From: Flammeovirgaceae bacterium
GTDB taxonomy: Bacteria; Bacteroidota; Bacteroidia; Cytophagales; Cyclobacteriaceae
NCBI GenBank assembly: GCA_024638265.1
Contig: JAHEKQ010000021.1
Coordinates: 1 to 43,065, forward strand
Direction: 5' to 3'
DNA: 43,065 nucleotides
The notes beneath the pieces are model-generated. The model did not search any database and was not told where the DNA came from. It saw only the letters and a program-made list of their open reading frames with translations. Both the position numbers and the translations under genes were made by a program. Of this stretch, positions 25,332-34,231 are shown in pieces. Within the stretch, counting starts at the first letter, position 1; the number at the start of each line of letters is the position of its first letter.

Positions 25332-26654
25332 TTAAAAGGTCACTTTAAACTTTGAGCCAACCCCTGGAATTGATTCCAGTTTTATATCCCCCCCCAGTTT
25401 GTCAACAGTCTCTTTAACAATATAAAGTCCCAATCCCGAGCCCTTCGAGCTTTCAGACGCCCGGTAAAACATATCAAATACCCTTGTCTGATATTCACTT
25501 TCAATCCCCATTCCATTGTCTATGACTTCAATAGCCCTTCTTGGGCCTTCAATAGAGGCTTGAACTTTGACAAATGGATGCTCAATGGAATTGTTGTGAT
25601 ATTTAACAGCGTTTGAAATGAGGTTATTTAAAATCAATTTGACACGTGTGGAATCACTCACAAAAGGTTTTTCCAGGTTCACATTCACCTGGAAATCAAT
25701 GTTCTTATAACCATTGTATTGATACTTATCTATGATTTCAGATATGGTCTTTTCGAGATCCATCTCCTCCCTGACCACTTCGGATTTGGCATTCCTGGAA
25801 TGATCACCAATATCATGGATGAACGCATCCAGTTTTTTCAACATCTCCTTCATCTTCTCCAGGTGCAGTTTATGACTCTTTGGGCTTGGATCCAGCATTG
25901 AGAGATTGATCAGGCCCATGACGGAAACCAGCGGAGCTCTTAACTCGTGTGATACACAATATGCAAAACGGTCCAACTCCTTGTTTACCTTTTCCAGGTT
26001 TACATTTTTCTCACTTACTTCATTGAGGAGTTTTTTGATCTCATGCTGGTAATTCAAGAGGTTCGTTTCGGTAACCTTATTCAATTGAACAAGGAACCTG
26101 ATCGTTAAAACCATCAGTACCAGGGACGAAAATAAATTGGTTTGGAAATCATGCTCTACGTCCATGTTTACACGCACCCCCAGGATATTATAATTAAAAA
26201 GCGTCAAAACGATAAAAATGGTACTTGTAAGAGCGAGGTAGAAGTACCTCATATTGGTCTCGGAGTAACCGTAAAAGATAAAAGTACCAGCGAGCAGAGG
26301 GAAGAAAAAGAAGTAAGTCCCCGACTCAATAGGGGTCAGACTATTCAGGAAAAACAGCAGGATGTTTATTGATAGCAGAAAGGTGTGTTTTGCCGCTCCA
26401 TGATATCGGAATTCATTGATTATATAGGTGATCAAACTTGAGCAAATAATAAGCGATTCAACCAGAATGAGGTATTTATAGTTTGGATCGGTGCTTTGCG
26501 GGGAGAATGCCTCATCGATGAGGTGGATTGATGTTACGGCAACAGTGAGCAGGGCCAGCTTCGACAAAACGATGTTCTGTTTCTGTGAACCATCGAAATC
26601 AAGCCCATCAGGTCGTGGCAGACTGCTCAATCTGATATGGGGGAAAAATGCCAT
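25332..26654 (-). CDS. Membrane sensor histidine kinase
   Basis: The 440-residue protein has an N-terminal membrane part with about six hydrophobic segments (residues 27-190), a coiled-coil (HEIKKLLNEVSEKNVNLEKVNKELD), then a HisKA domain with the phospho-acceptor His236 in FAYCVSHELRAPL. The ATPase domain follows: N-box ILNNLISNAVKYHN, G1 VIDNGMGI and G2 GSGLGLYIVKETV. No PAS, HAMP or receiver domain is seen. The sensor part has no extracytoplasmic domain, so it may read a membrane signal. No response regulator gene is adjacent; the following gene encodes the unknown 481-residue protein. Confidence 0.92.
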   Translation of the reverse strand: MAFFPHIRLSSLPRPDGLDFDGSQKQNIVLSKLALLTVAVTSIHLIDEAFSPQSTDPNYKYLILVESLIICSSLITYIINEFRYHGAAKHTFLLSINILLFFLNSLTPIESGTYFFFFPLLAGTFIFYGYSETNMRYFYLALTSTIFIVLTLFNYNILGVRVNMDVEHDFQTNLFSSLVLMVLTIRFLVQLNKVTETNLLNYQHEIKKLLNEVSEKNVNLEKVNKELDRFAYCVSHELRAPLVSVMGLINLSMLDPSPKSHKLHLEKMKEMLKKLDAFIHDIGDHSRNAKSEVVREEMDLEKTISEIIDKYQYNGYKNIDFQVNVNLEKPFVSDSTRVKLILNNLISNAVKYHNNSIEHPFVKVQASIEGPRRAIEVIDNGMGIESEYQTRVFDMFYRASESSKGSGLGLYIVKETVDKLGGDIKLESIPGVGSKFKVTF

Positions 26655-26758
26655 GTTAGAATTTCGATCTTTGTGAAAAAAGAAAAAATATTAAATAATC
26701 TGTTCTCTATTCGATGTAAGGAAATATCGAGAAATCAATCACTCAACCAAAAAATAGG

Positions 26759-28312
26759 TTAGAAGTCCTTACGCTTAATAACCTGCCTTGAAAAAGTCAT
26801 ATTCTGACCTTTAACGAGTACAATATACACACCAATTGGTAATGTGGAAGTATTCCACTCGATCATTTTTTTCCCAGAGACAGGAGTTCCTTGATACAAT
26901 TGCTGGATTTTTCGTCCCTGACGGTCAAAAATTGAAACTTCAACAGGCTCCCCATCGGATATGAATACTATGTTTGCCTGGTTCTTCAGCGGGTTCGGGA
27001 AAACACTCATTTCCACGACATCACTATTAATCCCTATGAATGCAGGATCTTCAACGATAGGCAGGCTTGGGAAATCTCCCAGCAAAATCGAATTGACATC
27101 CGACTTGCCCATGGCAAACCACTGTTCTAAAACACTGCCATATACACTCCTGAAGTCATATTGAGCCGGAAGATTATTCTGACTTGACCGGTTGGACGGA
27201 AGGACCGGATCCTCGCCATACACCCCTCCATTTACCTTATTTCCGAAAACAAACATGGGAGCAGCAGAACCGTGATCCGTACCAAAGCTTGCATTGGCTA
27301 TGATCCTTCTGCCAAACTCCGAAAAGGTCATCCCCAATACCTTGTCGTCTATGCCGAGATACTCCAAATCAGACATAAATGCATTTATCGAACTATCAAG
27401 GTCGTTCAAGAGATTCGCATGCCAACCGCGTGTTGGATCACTTCTGTCCACCTGGTCGGCATGTGTATCAAAACCACCAATCCTTACAAGGTAAACGGGA
27501 GTTCTGAGACCCCCTGCAATTAACCTTGATACAATTTTCAATTGATTTGCCAGGTAAGATTGGGGATACTCTACTTGCTGGCCAACGCGCTCTGAGGCTT
27601 TTTTAACTACCTCACCGTACTGTTGGGATTGCTGCGCAATCAATCGAATATGCTTCAGTTTGTCTCCGGCAAGGGTATCCGGCACCTCGCCTGTATTGTT
27701 AGAGATCAACCGATAGAAATCATTGGGATTACTGATGGTCATACTCATAGCAGCAGTAGGCCCCTGGAACAGGAGGGAACCACCATTTCCTATTTCAATG
27801 GCCAGGGGATCCTCAAAATCATCATTGGGATAGCCCTCCGGATAATCCGGGAACTCATGATTAAGCAAGCGCCCTGTCCAGCCCGATGTCAGAAATTCAT
27901 TGGAATCAGAAGCACTCATCCATATATCAGTTGAACGGAAGTGTGAGAAATTCTGATTGGGATAACCCACCGACTGAACTATTGCCAGCCGTTTCTCATC
28001 ATACAGACTCCTTAAGAAACTCAGACTTGGATGAAATGCCAGGCTCCTGTTAGGAAGATTTAGCAGGCTGCTTTCCGGCAAAGCTACATTGGGCCGGTGT
28101 AAATCATATCTGGAGTATTCATCTAGCGGGACAATAGTATTCAAACCATCATTACCCCCTGAAAGGAAAATCATAACGAGAACACGGTTGGTTTCCCTGG
28201 CAGACTCAATCATCCGCGCAACTGAAAGGGGAGAAGTGAATCCAAAGGAACCCACGACGCCTGGAACGGCTACGGCATGACCAAGGTGCTTTATGAATGA
28301 TCTCCTCTTCAT
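26759..28312 (-). CDS. DUF1501 protein with a T9SS sorting domain
   Basis: The 517-residue protein starts KRRSFIKHLGHAVAVPG, a twin-arginine (Tat)-type signal (RRxFxK). The body fits DUF1501: VMIFLSGGNDGLNTIVPLDEY near 45-65, NFSHFRSTDIW, and GGFDTHADQ and EFGRR later. From about residue 435 a T9SS type A sorting domain is present (VFPNPLKNQ, then VSIFDRQGRKI, PIGVYIVLVKG, ending RKDF). It should be exported and delivered to the cell surface by the type IX system. It is coupled to the DUF1800 gene upstream by a one-base overlap (TAATG). DUF1501 proteins are related to the sulfatase/alkaline phosphatase fold, but the function is not established. Confidence 0.9.
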   Translation of the reverse strand: MKRRSFIKHLGHAVAVPGVVGSFGFTSPLSVARMIESARETNRVLVMIFLSGGNDGLNTIVPLDEYSRYDLHRPNVALPESSLLNLPNRSLAFHPSLSFLRSLYDEKRLAIVQSVGYPNQNFSHFRSTDIWMSASDSNEFLTSGWTGRLLNHEFPDYPEGYPNDDFEDPLAIEIGNGGSLLFQGPTAAMSMTISNPNDFYRLISNNTGEVPDTLAGDKLKHIRLIAQQSQQYGEVVKKASERVGQQVEYPQSYLANQLKIVSRLIAGGLRTPVYLVRIGGFDTHADQVDRSDPTRGWHANLLNDLDSSINAFMSDLEYLGIDDKVLGMTFSEFGRRIIANASFGTDHGSAAPMFVFGNKVNGGVYGEDPVLPSNRSSQNNLPAQYDFRSVYGSVLEQWFAMGKSDVNSILLGDFPSLPIVEDPAFIGINSDVVEMSVFPNPLKNQANIVFISDGEPVEVSIFDRQGRKIQQLYQGTPVSGKKMIEWNTSTLPIGVYIVLVKGQNMTFSRQVIKRKDF

Positions 28313-29916
28313 TACATCAGGTTAAATTCGGAGTATTGAAATAAAACGCGGAAAAAAGGCCTTAACCTATTTTCAACGGTCGTGCGGTACATCTCGTTTT
28401 CCGGAAAGTTCTTATAGGAATTCCAGGCGTCCCACCAGTAATATTCGTCTGACTGGCCGGAAAGGAGTACTGATTTCAGGTCTTCTTTTTGCTCATCTGA
28501 GAGCTCTAAACCAAGGAAAAGCAAAGTGGATTCACGGATCAGGGAGTCAATATTATCAGGCTCATCAAAAGATTCCAGGAGTTTGACAAAGTCGGTTATC
28601 AGCCAAAGGACATCACCATTATTGTTAATGTAGATTCCATTGCTTGAAATCATATCAGATACCTGAGCCCTGAAAGTTACTGTATCTGTGGTAATCCATG
28701 CCTTGTCACGGAGGGGTTCCTGGTAATAAGGCGCCCATCCGGCAACACTGGGAGGACTTCCCAACTCCATTCCCATCCGATCCAGATAATAGTTCAGGGT
28801 AAGGCGGGTATAAAATTTCTGGGTAAGGTCATTGGGATCATCATAGTTCAGTTCGAGAGTTTTCCAGGTTCCAATAAGGAATTCAGCAGGACTCTTTACC
28901 AGAGCTCCCCTGAAACTTTGATCAAAAAATGCTTCGGAACTGAGCAGGGTTCTTAAGACAGGTTCCACTTCAAAATTTTCCTGGATGAGTAATTCAGCAA
29001 GGGGCTCTATCACATTCAATTCAACATCGGCTGTAATTTCAGTATGGACAAAATATTGCCATAGCTTCCTGCAAAGGTGCTTTGCGGTGACCGGGTTCTC
29101 AAAGATCATGTCGATCAGCTCCATGATCTCAGTGTACCCACCATTCTGGCCAACCCGACCCTGGATCACCCGGTTCCCATAAAACGACGAGAACTGTTTA
29201 TTGCCAGTGTCATGATTTCCTTCCCAATATTTGGGTTCCGGAACATTGCCCTGGTAAATTTCTTCAAAATCATTGTACCAACCGGTAAGCACCCTCGCCG
29301 CTTCCCTGACATCGTTCTCCGTGTATTGGGAATCTTGCCATTTTCCAATGCAGAAAAGCTCTTGTAGCTCCCTGGCATAATTTTCATCCGGCTGCTGAGC
29401 AACATTTCGCGAACCATTCAGGTAGTTGAGCATGCGGGGATTAAGCGTCAGGTTAATAATTATGTCCTTATAATTCCCAAGCGCATGGCTTCGCAACATA
29501 TCCATATACTGGTAGTTGAGGATACTTAAATCTTCGGAATCGGTAACGAGCAGATTATGCCAGAAAAGGACCATCTTTTCATGTACCGACAATTCATGGT
29601 TCATCATGTTGTCATATAACCAACCGATGTAGGAAAGACGCCGGGCAAAATCTATGTCCCCATCGGAAATTTGCGTGAAAACCCATGGATTGCCTGCTGC
29701 ACAGCCGGGATCAGCCCTTCTCAAGTAAGCTTCGTAGTCATTTACGGGTGGTGTAACAGGGCCCGGTACTGTGAGCATAGTATCAATCGAAGTAGCCAAA
29801 GTCATTGAAGAAACCTGTCGTAGCTCTTCTCTTGTATAACCCACCATTGTACGCCTTAGCAAATGTGCTGCTGGTTCATCCCCCCAGCTTCCGGAATATG
29901 CAGATATGCTGATCAC
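28312..29916 (-). CDS. DUF1800-family protein
   Basis: The 534-residue protein matches the DUF1800 pattern: AAHLLRRTMVGYTREEL near the N-terminus, HEKMVLFWHNLLV, NYARELQELFCIG, and a C-terminal part with VAGWAPYYQEP. It is helix-rich. The likely start is GTG at 29914-29916 because no ATG precedes it in frame before a stop. This gives an N-terminus without a clear signal peptide, so either the start is further upstream through a different codon or the protein is exported by another route. It is translationally coupled to the DUF1501 gene, the standard partner in many bacteria. Function is unknown. Confidence 0.85.
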   Translation of the reverse strand: MISISAYSGSWGDEPAAHLLRRTMVGYTREELRQVSSMTLATSIDTMLTVPGPVTPPVNDYEAYLRRADPGCAAGNPWVFTQISDGDIDFARRLSYIGWLYDNMMNHELSVHEKMVLFWHNLLVTDSEDLSILNYQYMDMLRSHALGNYKDIIINLTLNPRMLNYLNGSRNVAQQPDENYARELQELFCIGKWQDSQYTENDVREAARVLTGWYNDFEEIYQGNVPEPKYWEGNHDTGNKQFSSFYGNRVIQGRVGQNGGYTEIMELIDMIFENPVTAKHLCRKLWQYFVHTEITADVELNVIEPLAELLIQENFEVEPVLRTLLSSEAFFDQSFRGALVKSPAEFLIGTWKTLELNYDDPNDLTQKFYTRLTLNYYLDRMGMELGSPPSVAGWAPYYQEPLRDKAWITTDTVTFRAQVSDMISSNGIYINNNGDVLWLITDFVKLLESFDEPDNIDSLIRESTLLFLGLELSDEQKEDLKSVLLSGQSDEYYWWDAWNSYKNFPENEMYRTTVENRLRPFFRVLFQYSEFNLM

Positions 29917-30020
29917 TTCAGATTGGACCCGATTATTGAAATATGGTTTAATATAATAACTATGGGTCGAAGAACTTGACTTATATTGGATAAATGGAGG
30001 AGATCAATGGTTGACCGTAC

Positions 30021-30701
30021 ATGAAAAATCCTGAATTACTGGGAAAGGCATTGCTGGATTATCACCTGGGCAAATTTTCATCCCCGTTCCTGATCCATTA
30101 CCAGGACCTGGAACCAGATGAGATGCCATTGGAAGTCTTTTTCAGGGAAGAAAGTGAAATGCCTGAGATTGAGAAGTACGCCCTTTCCCTGGTAAAAGGC
30201 AGCATATTGGATGTAGGCGCTGGGGCTGGCACTCACTGCTTATTTCTTCAGGAAGCGGGATTTGATGTTAGCGGACTGGATATTTCCGAGGAAGCATGCG
30301 AGGTGATGAGAGATCGGGGTGTCAAAAAAGTATTGCATCAGGATATTTTTCTTTTTTCAGAATCAACCTATGATACAGTTTTGCTGCTTATGAATGGAAT
30401 AGGGATCGCGGAATCCCTGGAAAATCTACCGACGACACTTAACCATCTGAAGACCTTACTAAATCCGGGAGGTCAAATACTTTTCGATTCAAGTGATCTA
30501 ACCTATCTCGAGAATAGATCGAATGCTTATTTTGGTGAGATCTCTACATGGTATGAATATCGAAAGTGGATAAGTGAACCGGGCAGATGGCTCTATGTAG
30601 ATCCTTATAAATTGATTGAAATCTGTGAAAAAAACTCCATTAAGGTTGAAGTAATAATTGAAGATGAAACGGGGCTATATCTTGCCAGGGTGACCAGATA
30701 A
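30021..30701 (+). CDS. Class I SAM-dependent methyltransferase
   Basis: The 226-residue protein shows the Rossmann methyltransferase motifs. Motif I is ILDVGAGAGTH (62-72), motif II is VSGLDISEEA with Asp87 binding the ribose of SAM, and motif III-like FSESTYDTVLLLMNGIGI and LLNPGGQILFDSSDL follow. The N-terminal part (1-55) is helical. The substrate is not identifiable. It precedes the protease-RimK operon by 67 bases on the same strand, so it may belong to the cluster or be independent. Confidence 0.85.
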   Translation: MKNPELLGKALLDYHLGKFSSPFLIHYQDLEPDEMPLEVFFREESEMPEIEKYALSLVKGSILDVGAGAGTHCLFLQEAGFDVSGLDISEEACEVMRDRGVKKVLHQDIFLFSESTYDTVLLLMNGIGIAESLENLPTTLNHLKTLLNPGGQILFDSSDLTYLENRSNAYFGEISTWYEYRKWISEPGRWLYVDPYKLIEICEKNSIKVEVIIEDETGLYLARVTR

Positions 30702-30768
30702 AAAATATATGTGACGGATATTCTTTTTGTCGTCTAATAGAAGGGTATTTTAGTGTAATTTGGAAAGT

Positions 30769-31203
30769 ATGAAGGTCATTGGTCGAAGGGAACATATGGA
30801 TTTCCCGGAATGGGGCTTGAAAGATATTGAAGTGAAGATCGATACAGGGGCATATAGCTCTGCCATACATTGCCATCATATGGAGGTAGTTAAGAAAGAT
30901 GGAGTCGATCATTTAAGGTTTCAATTACTGGATCCTGATCACCCCGAGTACGAGGACAGATACTATTACTCGCGTGAATTCTCTGATAAAAAAGTCAAGA
31001 GCAGTTCTGGTGATCAGGAACATCGATATGCATTGAAGACATCTGTTGTGATCGGTAAGAAACGCTACCGCGTTCAATTCACGCTTACCAACCGAAGTGA
31101 AATGAGGTATCCCGTTCTAATAGGCAGGAAGTTTCTCAGGAAGAAGTTCCTGGTGGACGTTTCACAGAAAGACATTCTAAAAAATCAAAAACAAAAAAAA
31201 TGA
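30769..31203 (+). CDS. Retropepsin-like protease (ATP-dependent zinc protease family, RimB-like)
   Basis: The 144-residue protein contains [14 protein letters not shown] with Asp25 in a D-T-G-A aspartyl-protease loop, the feature of the Zn_protease (PF05618) family. The later [18 protein letters not shown] matches the conserved second half (ILGRxFL). In Pseudomonas, the related RimB removes glutamates added to ribosomal protein S6 by RimK. A TTG at 30760 opens the frame earlier; ATG at 30769 is preferred. It overlaps the rimK start by 4 bases (ATGA), so the two are translationally coupled. The tail is Lys/Gln-rich. Confidence 0.85.
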   Translation: MKVIGRREHMDFPEWGLKDIEVKIDTGAYSSAIHCHHMEVVKKDGVDHLRFQLLDPDHPEYEDRYYYSREFSDKKVKSSSGDQEHRYALKTSVVIGKKRYRVQFTLTNRSEMRYPVLIGRKFLRKKFLVDVSQKDILKNQKQKK

Positions 31204-32096
31204 ACATTGCCGTACTATCAAGAAATGAAAAGCTTTACTCAACCAAGAGATTGGTGGAGGCGATTACAGAACGGGGACATAATGCCCGGGTCATTGACCA
31301 TTTGAAATGCGACATATTGATGGACCACGAAGGACCTTCAATCTTGTACGATGGAGAAAGTGTTAAGAATGTTGACGCCATTATTCCCAGAATTGGAGCA
31401 TCCGTTACCTATTACGGTACCGCCGTAGTACGTCATTTCGAGATGATGAAAGTGTTCAGTGCGGTGAGTTCACTCGCAATTACCCGTTCCCGCGATAAAC
31501 TCAGAAGCCTTCAGTTATTGTCCCGTTCGGGAGTTGGAATGCCCGATACGGCATTTACCAACTATGGGAGAAATGAAAAAATTGTGCACAGTCATATAGG
31601 AAACCCGACGGTAATCAAACTTTTGGAAGGAACACAAGGCCTGGGGGTAGTACTTGCTGAAACCCGAAAGGCAGCTACTTCCGTAATACAAGCATTTGAA
31701 AGCCTGAAAACCAGGGTAATTATCCAGGAATTTATAGAGGAAGCCGGGGGAGCTGACATCCGTGCATTTATTGTGGATGGCCAGGTGATTGGTGCGATGA
31801 AAAGACAAGGTGGAGGTGATGATTTCAGGTCTAATCTCCATAGGGGTGGTACGGCTTCGATGATTAAGCTCAAAAGGAGCGAGAAATCTACTGCTCTGAA
31901 AGCCGCCAAAGCCATGGGACTTGCCATTGCCGGTGTAGATATGCTGCAATCCAAGAGGGGTCCGCTCGTACTTGAAGTGAATTCCTCACCAGGATTGGAG
32001 GGTATCGAAAAAGCCACGAAAGAAGATATCGCAGGGTCAATCGTGGAATATATTGAACGTAATGCCAAAAAACGGAGAACAAAATCAGCCGGTTAA
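31200..32096 (+). CDS. rimK: RimK-like alpha-L-glutamate ligase (ATP-grasp)
   Basis: The 298-residue protein matches RimK in length and order. The N-terminal part opens [21 protein letters not shown] and includes [15 protein letters not shown]. The ATP-grasp centre has [42 protein letters not shown], and the metal-binding [13 protein letters not shown]. In E. coli RimK adds glutamates to the C-terminus of ribosomal protein S6; other members make beta-citrylglutamate or NAAG-type products. The target here is not proven. It is encoded between a RimB-like protease and an AspA/AstE-like hydrolase, with a 4-base overlap upstream and 3 bases to the next gene. Confidence 0.92.
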   Translation: MNIAVLSRNEKLYSTKRLVEAITERGHNARVIDHLKCDILMDHEGPSILYDGESVKNVDAIIPRIGASVTYYGTAVVRHFEMMKVFSAVSSLAITRSRDKLRSLQLLSRSGVGMPDTAFTNYGRNEKIVHSHIGNPTVIKLLEGTQGLGVVLAETRKAATSVIQAFESLKTRVIIQEFIEEAGGADIRAFIVDGQVIGAMKRQGGGDDFRSNLHRGGTASMIKLKRSEKSTALKAAKAMGLAIAGVDMLQSKRGPLVLEVNSSPGLEGIEKATKEDIAGSIVEYIERNAKKRRTKSAG

Positions 32097-32099
32097 ATA

Positions 32100-33065
32100 A
32101 TGTCCTCATCAATGATTATTGCAGGTGAACTCGTCGCCCCGGGAGAAACGCGTCAAATAAATGCCCGTATTGCCAAATTACCTACACGTACCTCCATCGA
32201 TATTCCCATCATTGTAAGTAGAAGTAAAAAAGATGGTCCAATACTCTTACTTACGGGAGGATTGCACGGTGATGAGATCAATGGAGTGGAAATAGTGAGA
32301 AGATTCATTTCAAGGGGATATAACAAGCCCGAAAAGGGCACGGTGATCTGTATTCCCATCATCAATATCTTTGGTTTTCTGAATTTCTCAAGAGAAGTGC
32401 CTGATGGAAAGGATGTAAACCGATCATTCCCGGGAAGCTCCCAGGGATCTCTGGCAAGCCGTGTGGCCTATCACCTGATGCAGGATGTGGTTAAGCACAT
32501 TGATTTTGGTATAGATTTCCACACCGGTGGGGCACGTATCAATAATGTTCCCCAGATCCGCGCCAATCTTGAGGTTGATGAGCAAAGTAAAAACCTCGCC
32601 TATGCGTTTGCTCCTCCGCTTATTTTGAATGCCCCATACAGGGATCGTTCATTTAGAAAAGAAGCTCACAAATTGGGTAAGAGTATACTAATTTATGAGG
32701 CGGGGGAATCCATGCGGCTTAGGAAAAATGCCATTGAAACCGGAATTGATGGTGCGCTCAGGGTGATGGAATACACGGGAATGATCAGCAGTTCCCCAGA
32801 TCCTCAGTGGGACACGGTATTGATTGACAAGTCAAGCTGGCTCAGGGCCCGTTATGCCGGCATTCATCATGCCTTCGTGCGCAATGGGGCTTTCGTTACA
32901 AAGGGGGAAGTCCTGGGACTGATCACCGATCCTTTTGGTGACTTTGAAAGAAAGGTTAAAAGCCCTTCATCTGGTTATGTAATTGCGATAAATAATAATC
33001 CTGTAGTTAACAGAGGTGATGCTTTACTCCATATCGGAAACACCCACCAGGATAAATTGAAGTGA
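32100..33065 (+). CDS. Succinylglutamate desuccinylase/aspartoacylase-family zinc hydrolase
   Basis: The 321-residue protein has the zinc-site motif GGLHGDEING with His56 and Glu59, the substrate-binding NRSFPG with Arg108, and DFHTGG with His141 as the third zinc ligand. This is the M14-like fold of AstE and aspartoacylase. The C-terminal domain (about 255-321) is strand-rich and ends RGDALLHIGN. It would hydrolyse an amide bond of an N-acyl-amino acid or a terminal peptide. Its position after RimK suggests it trims or recycles the product of the ligase, but that is inferred. Its stop overlaps the start of the MFS gene by 4 bases (GTGA). Confidence 0.88.
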   Translation: MSSSMIIAGELVAPGETRQINARIAKLPTRTSIDIPIIVSRSKKDGPILLLTGGLHGDEINGVEIVRRFISRGYNKPEKGTVICIPIINIFGFLNFSREVPDGKDVNRSFPGSSQGSLASRVAYHLMQDVVKHIDFGIDFHTGGARINNVPQIRANLEVDEQSKNLAYAFAPPLILNAPYRDRSFRKEAHKLGKSILIYEAGESMRLRKNAIETGIDGALRVMEYTGMISSSPDPQWDTVLIDKSSWLRARYAGIHHAFVRNGAFVTKGEVLGLITDPFGDFERKVKSPSSGYVIAINNNPVVNRGDALLHIGNTHQDKLK

Positions 33066-34231
33066 ATAGGGTAAAATTCAGACAGTTGATGACTGCTTCC
33101 TGTGTGGGTATGACCATTGTCGGGATAACGTTCATTACCATAGGGGCCATTCTCCCTTTGCTGAGAACAAGATTCTTCCTTTCCGAACTGGAAGCAGGTT
33201 ATCTGGCATCATCCCTACCTTTCGGTATCCTGATTGGCTCTATGACATTTGGTCCTATCTCCGACCGCTACTCCTATAAATACCCGATGTCAGGTAGCCT
33301 CCTGTTGTCCATTCTCGGATTGGTGGGCTTGGCCTTTTTTACCAGCATATCAATGTTGATGTTTTGTTTTATCCTGGTAGGGATAGGCTCCGGTGCACTG
33401 AATGGTAGTACCAATTCATTGGTATCTATCATCAGCTCTGAAACGCCGGAGAAAAGGGCAGCTAACCTGAGCTTTTTGAGCATATTTTTCGGCGTTGGAG
33501 CCTTACTGATGCCCTTAATTATGGGCTACTTCACGGAATTCTACTCGTACAACAGCATATTGTTGCTTTTGTCGGTAATTCTTCTGGTTCCTTTCCTCGC
33601 CTTTCTTTTTCTTAAATACCCGGAACCGGTTGTCAGTGGTAAATTGGAAAAAAGCGAGATTACCTCCTTGCTTCGTGATCCCAGGCTAATGATCCTTGGA
33701 TTATTTCTATTCAGCCAAAGCGGAATTGAAGGGATTGTAAACAACTGGACGCCCTTATTTATGGAAAGTGTGCACAAGATGGGAAGCTCAGCCGCTATCT
33801 ATTCCCTGACGATATTTTTACTAAGTCTCACCATAACCCGTGTGGCATTGTCCACGATCCTCAAAGATGTTGCTGTCAGGACCTTGTTGTTTAGCTCCGT
33901 CATAGTGGTTTCAATTGGCCTGTCAATTCTAAGCTCGGGATATCTCACTATGGGTTTGATTATTATGGGAGTAGGATCGGCGTCAGCATTTCCTCTGGCT
34001 TTTTCTTATGTCGGTGAGTTTTTCAACAGGATGTCAGGTATGGCCTTCAGTATTGTTCTTATTTATGGCCTGCTGGGGAACATGCTGCTCAATTACCTTA
34101 TGGGTTTTCTTTCAGAAAAATTCGGGTTGGAGATTTATTCCTGGTTTATAGGCTTGAGTATCCTGGCAACTGCTGTTTTACTGGTTATTTTTTACCGGAT
34201 TATCTACAGACTCCGTGATCATAAGTCCTGA
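33062..34231 (+). CDS. Major facilitator superfamily transporter
   Basis: The 389-residue membrane protein has about twelve helices in two halves. The MFS motif A between helices 2 and 3 reads FGPISDRYSYKYPM. Other features include TRFFLSELEAGYLASSLPFG near the start and GSGALNGSTNSLVSI in helix 4, a pattern seen in sugar and FucP-like transporters. It starts at GTG 33062, overlapping the preceding stop, and so is co-translated with the AspA/AstE-like gene. It probably imports or exports the small molecule handled by the operon, perhaps an acylated amino acid or peptide. Its last 32 bases overlap the converging gene on the other strand. Confidence 0.88.
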   Translation: MNRVKFRQLMTASCVGMTIVGITFITIGAILPLLRTRFFLSELEAGYLASSLPFGILIGSMTFGPISDRYSYKYPMSGSLLLSILGLVGLAFFTSISMLMFCFILVGIGSGALNGSTNSLVSIISSETPEKRAANLSFLSIFFGVGALLMPLIMGYFTEFYSYNSILLLLSVILLVPFLAFLFLKYPEPVVSGKLEKSEITSLLRDPRLMILGLFLFSQSGIEGIVNNWTPLFMESVHKMGSSAAIYSLTIFLLSLTITRVALSTILKDVAVRTLLFSSVIVVSIGLSILSSGYLTMGLIIMGVGSASAFPLAFSYVGEFFNRMSGMAFSIVLIYGLLGNMLLNYLMGFLSEKFGLEIYSWFIGLSILATAVLLVIFYRIIYRLRDHKS

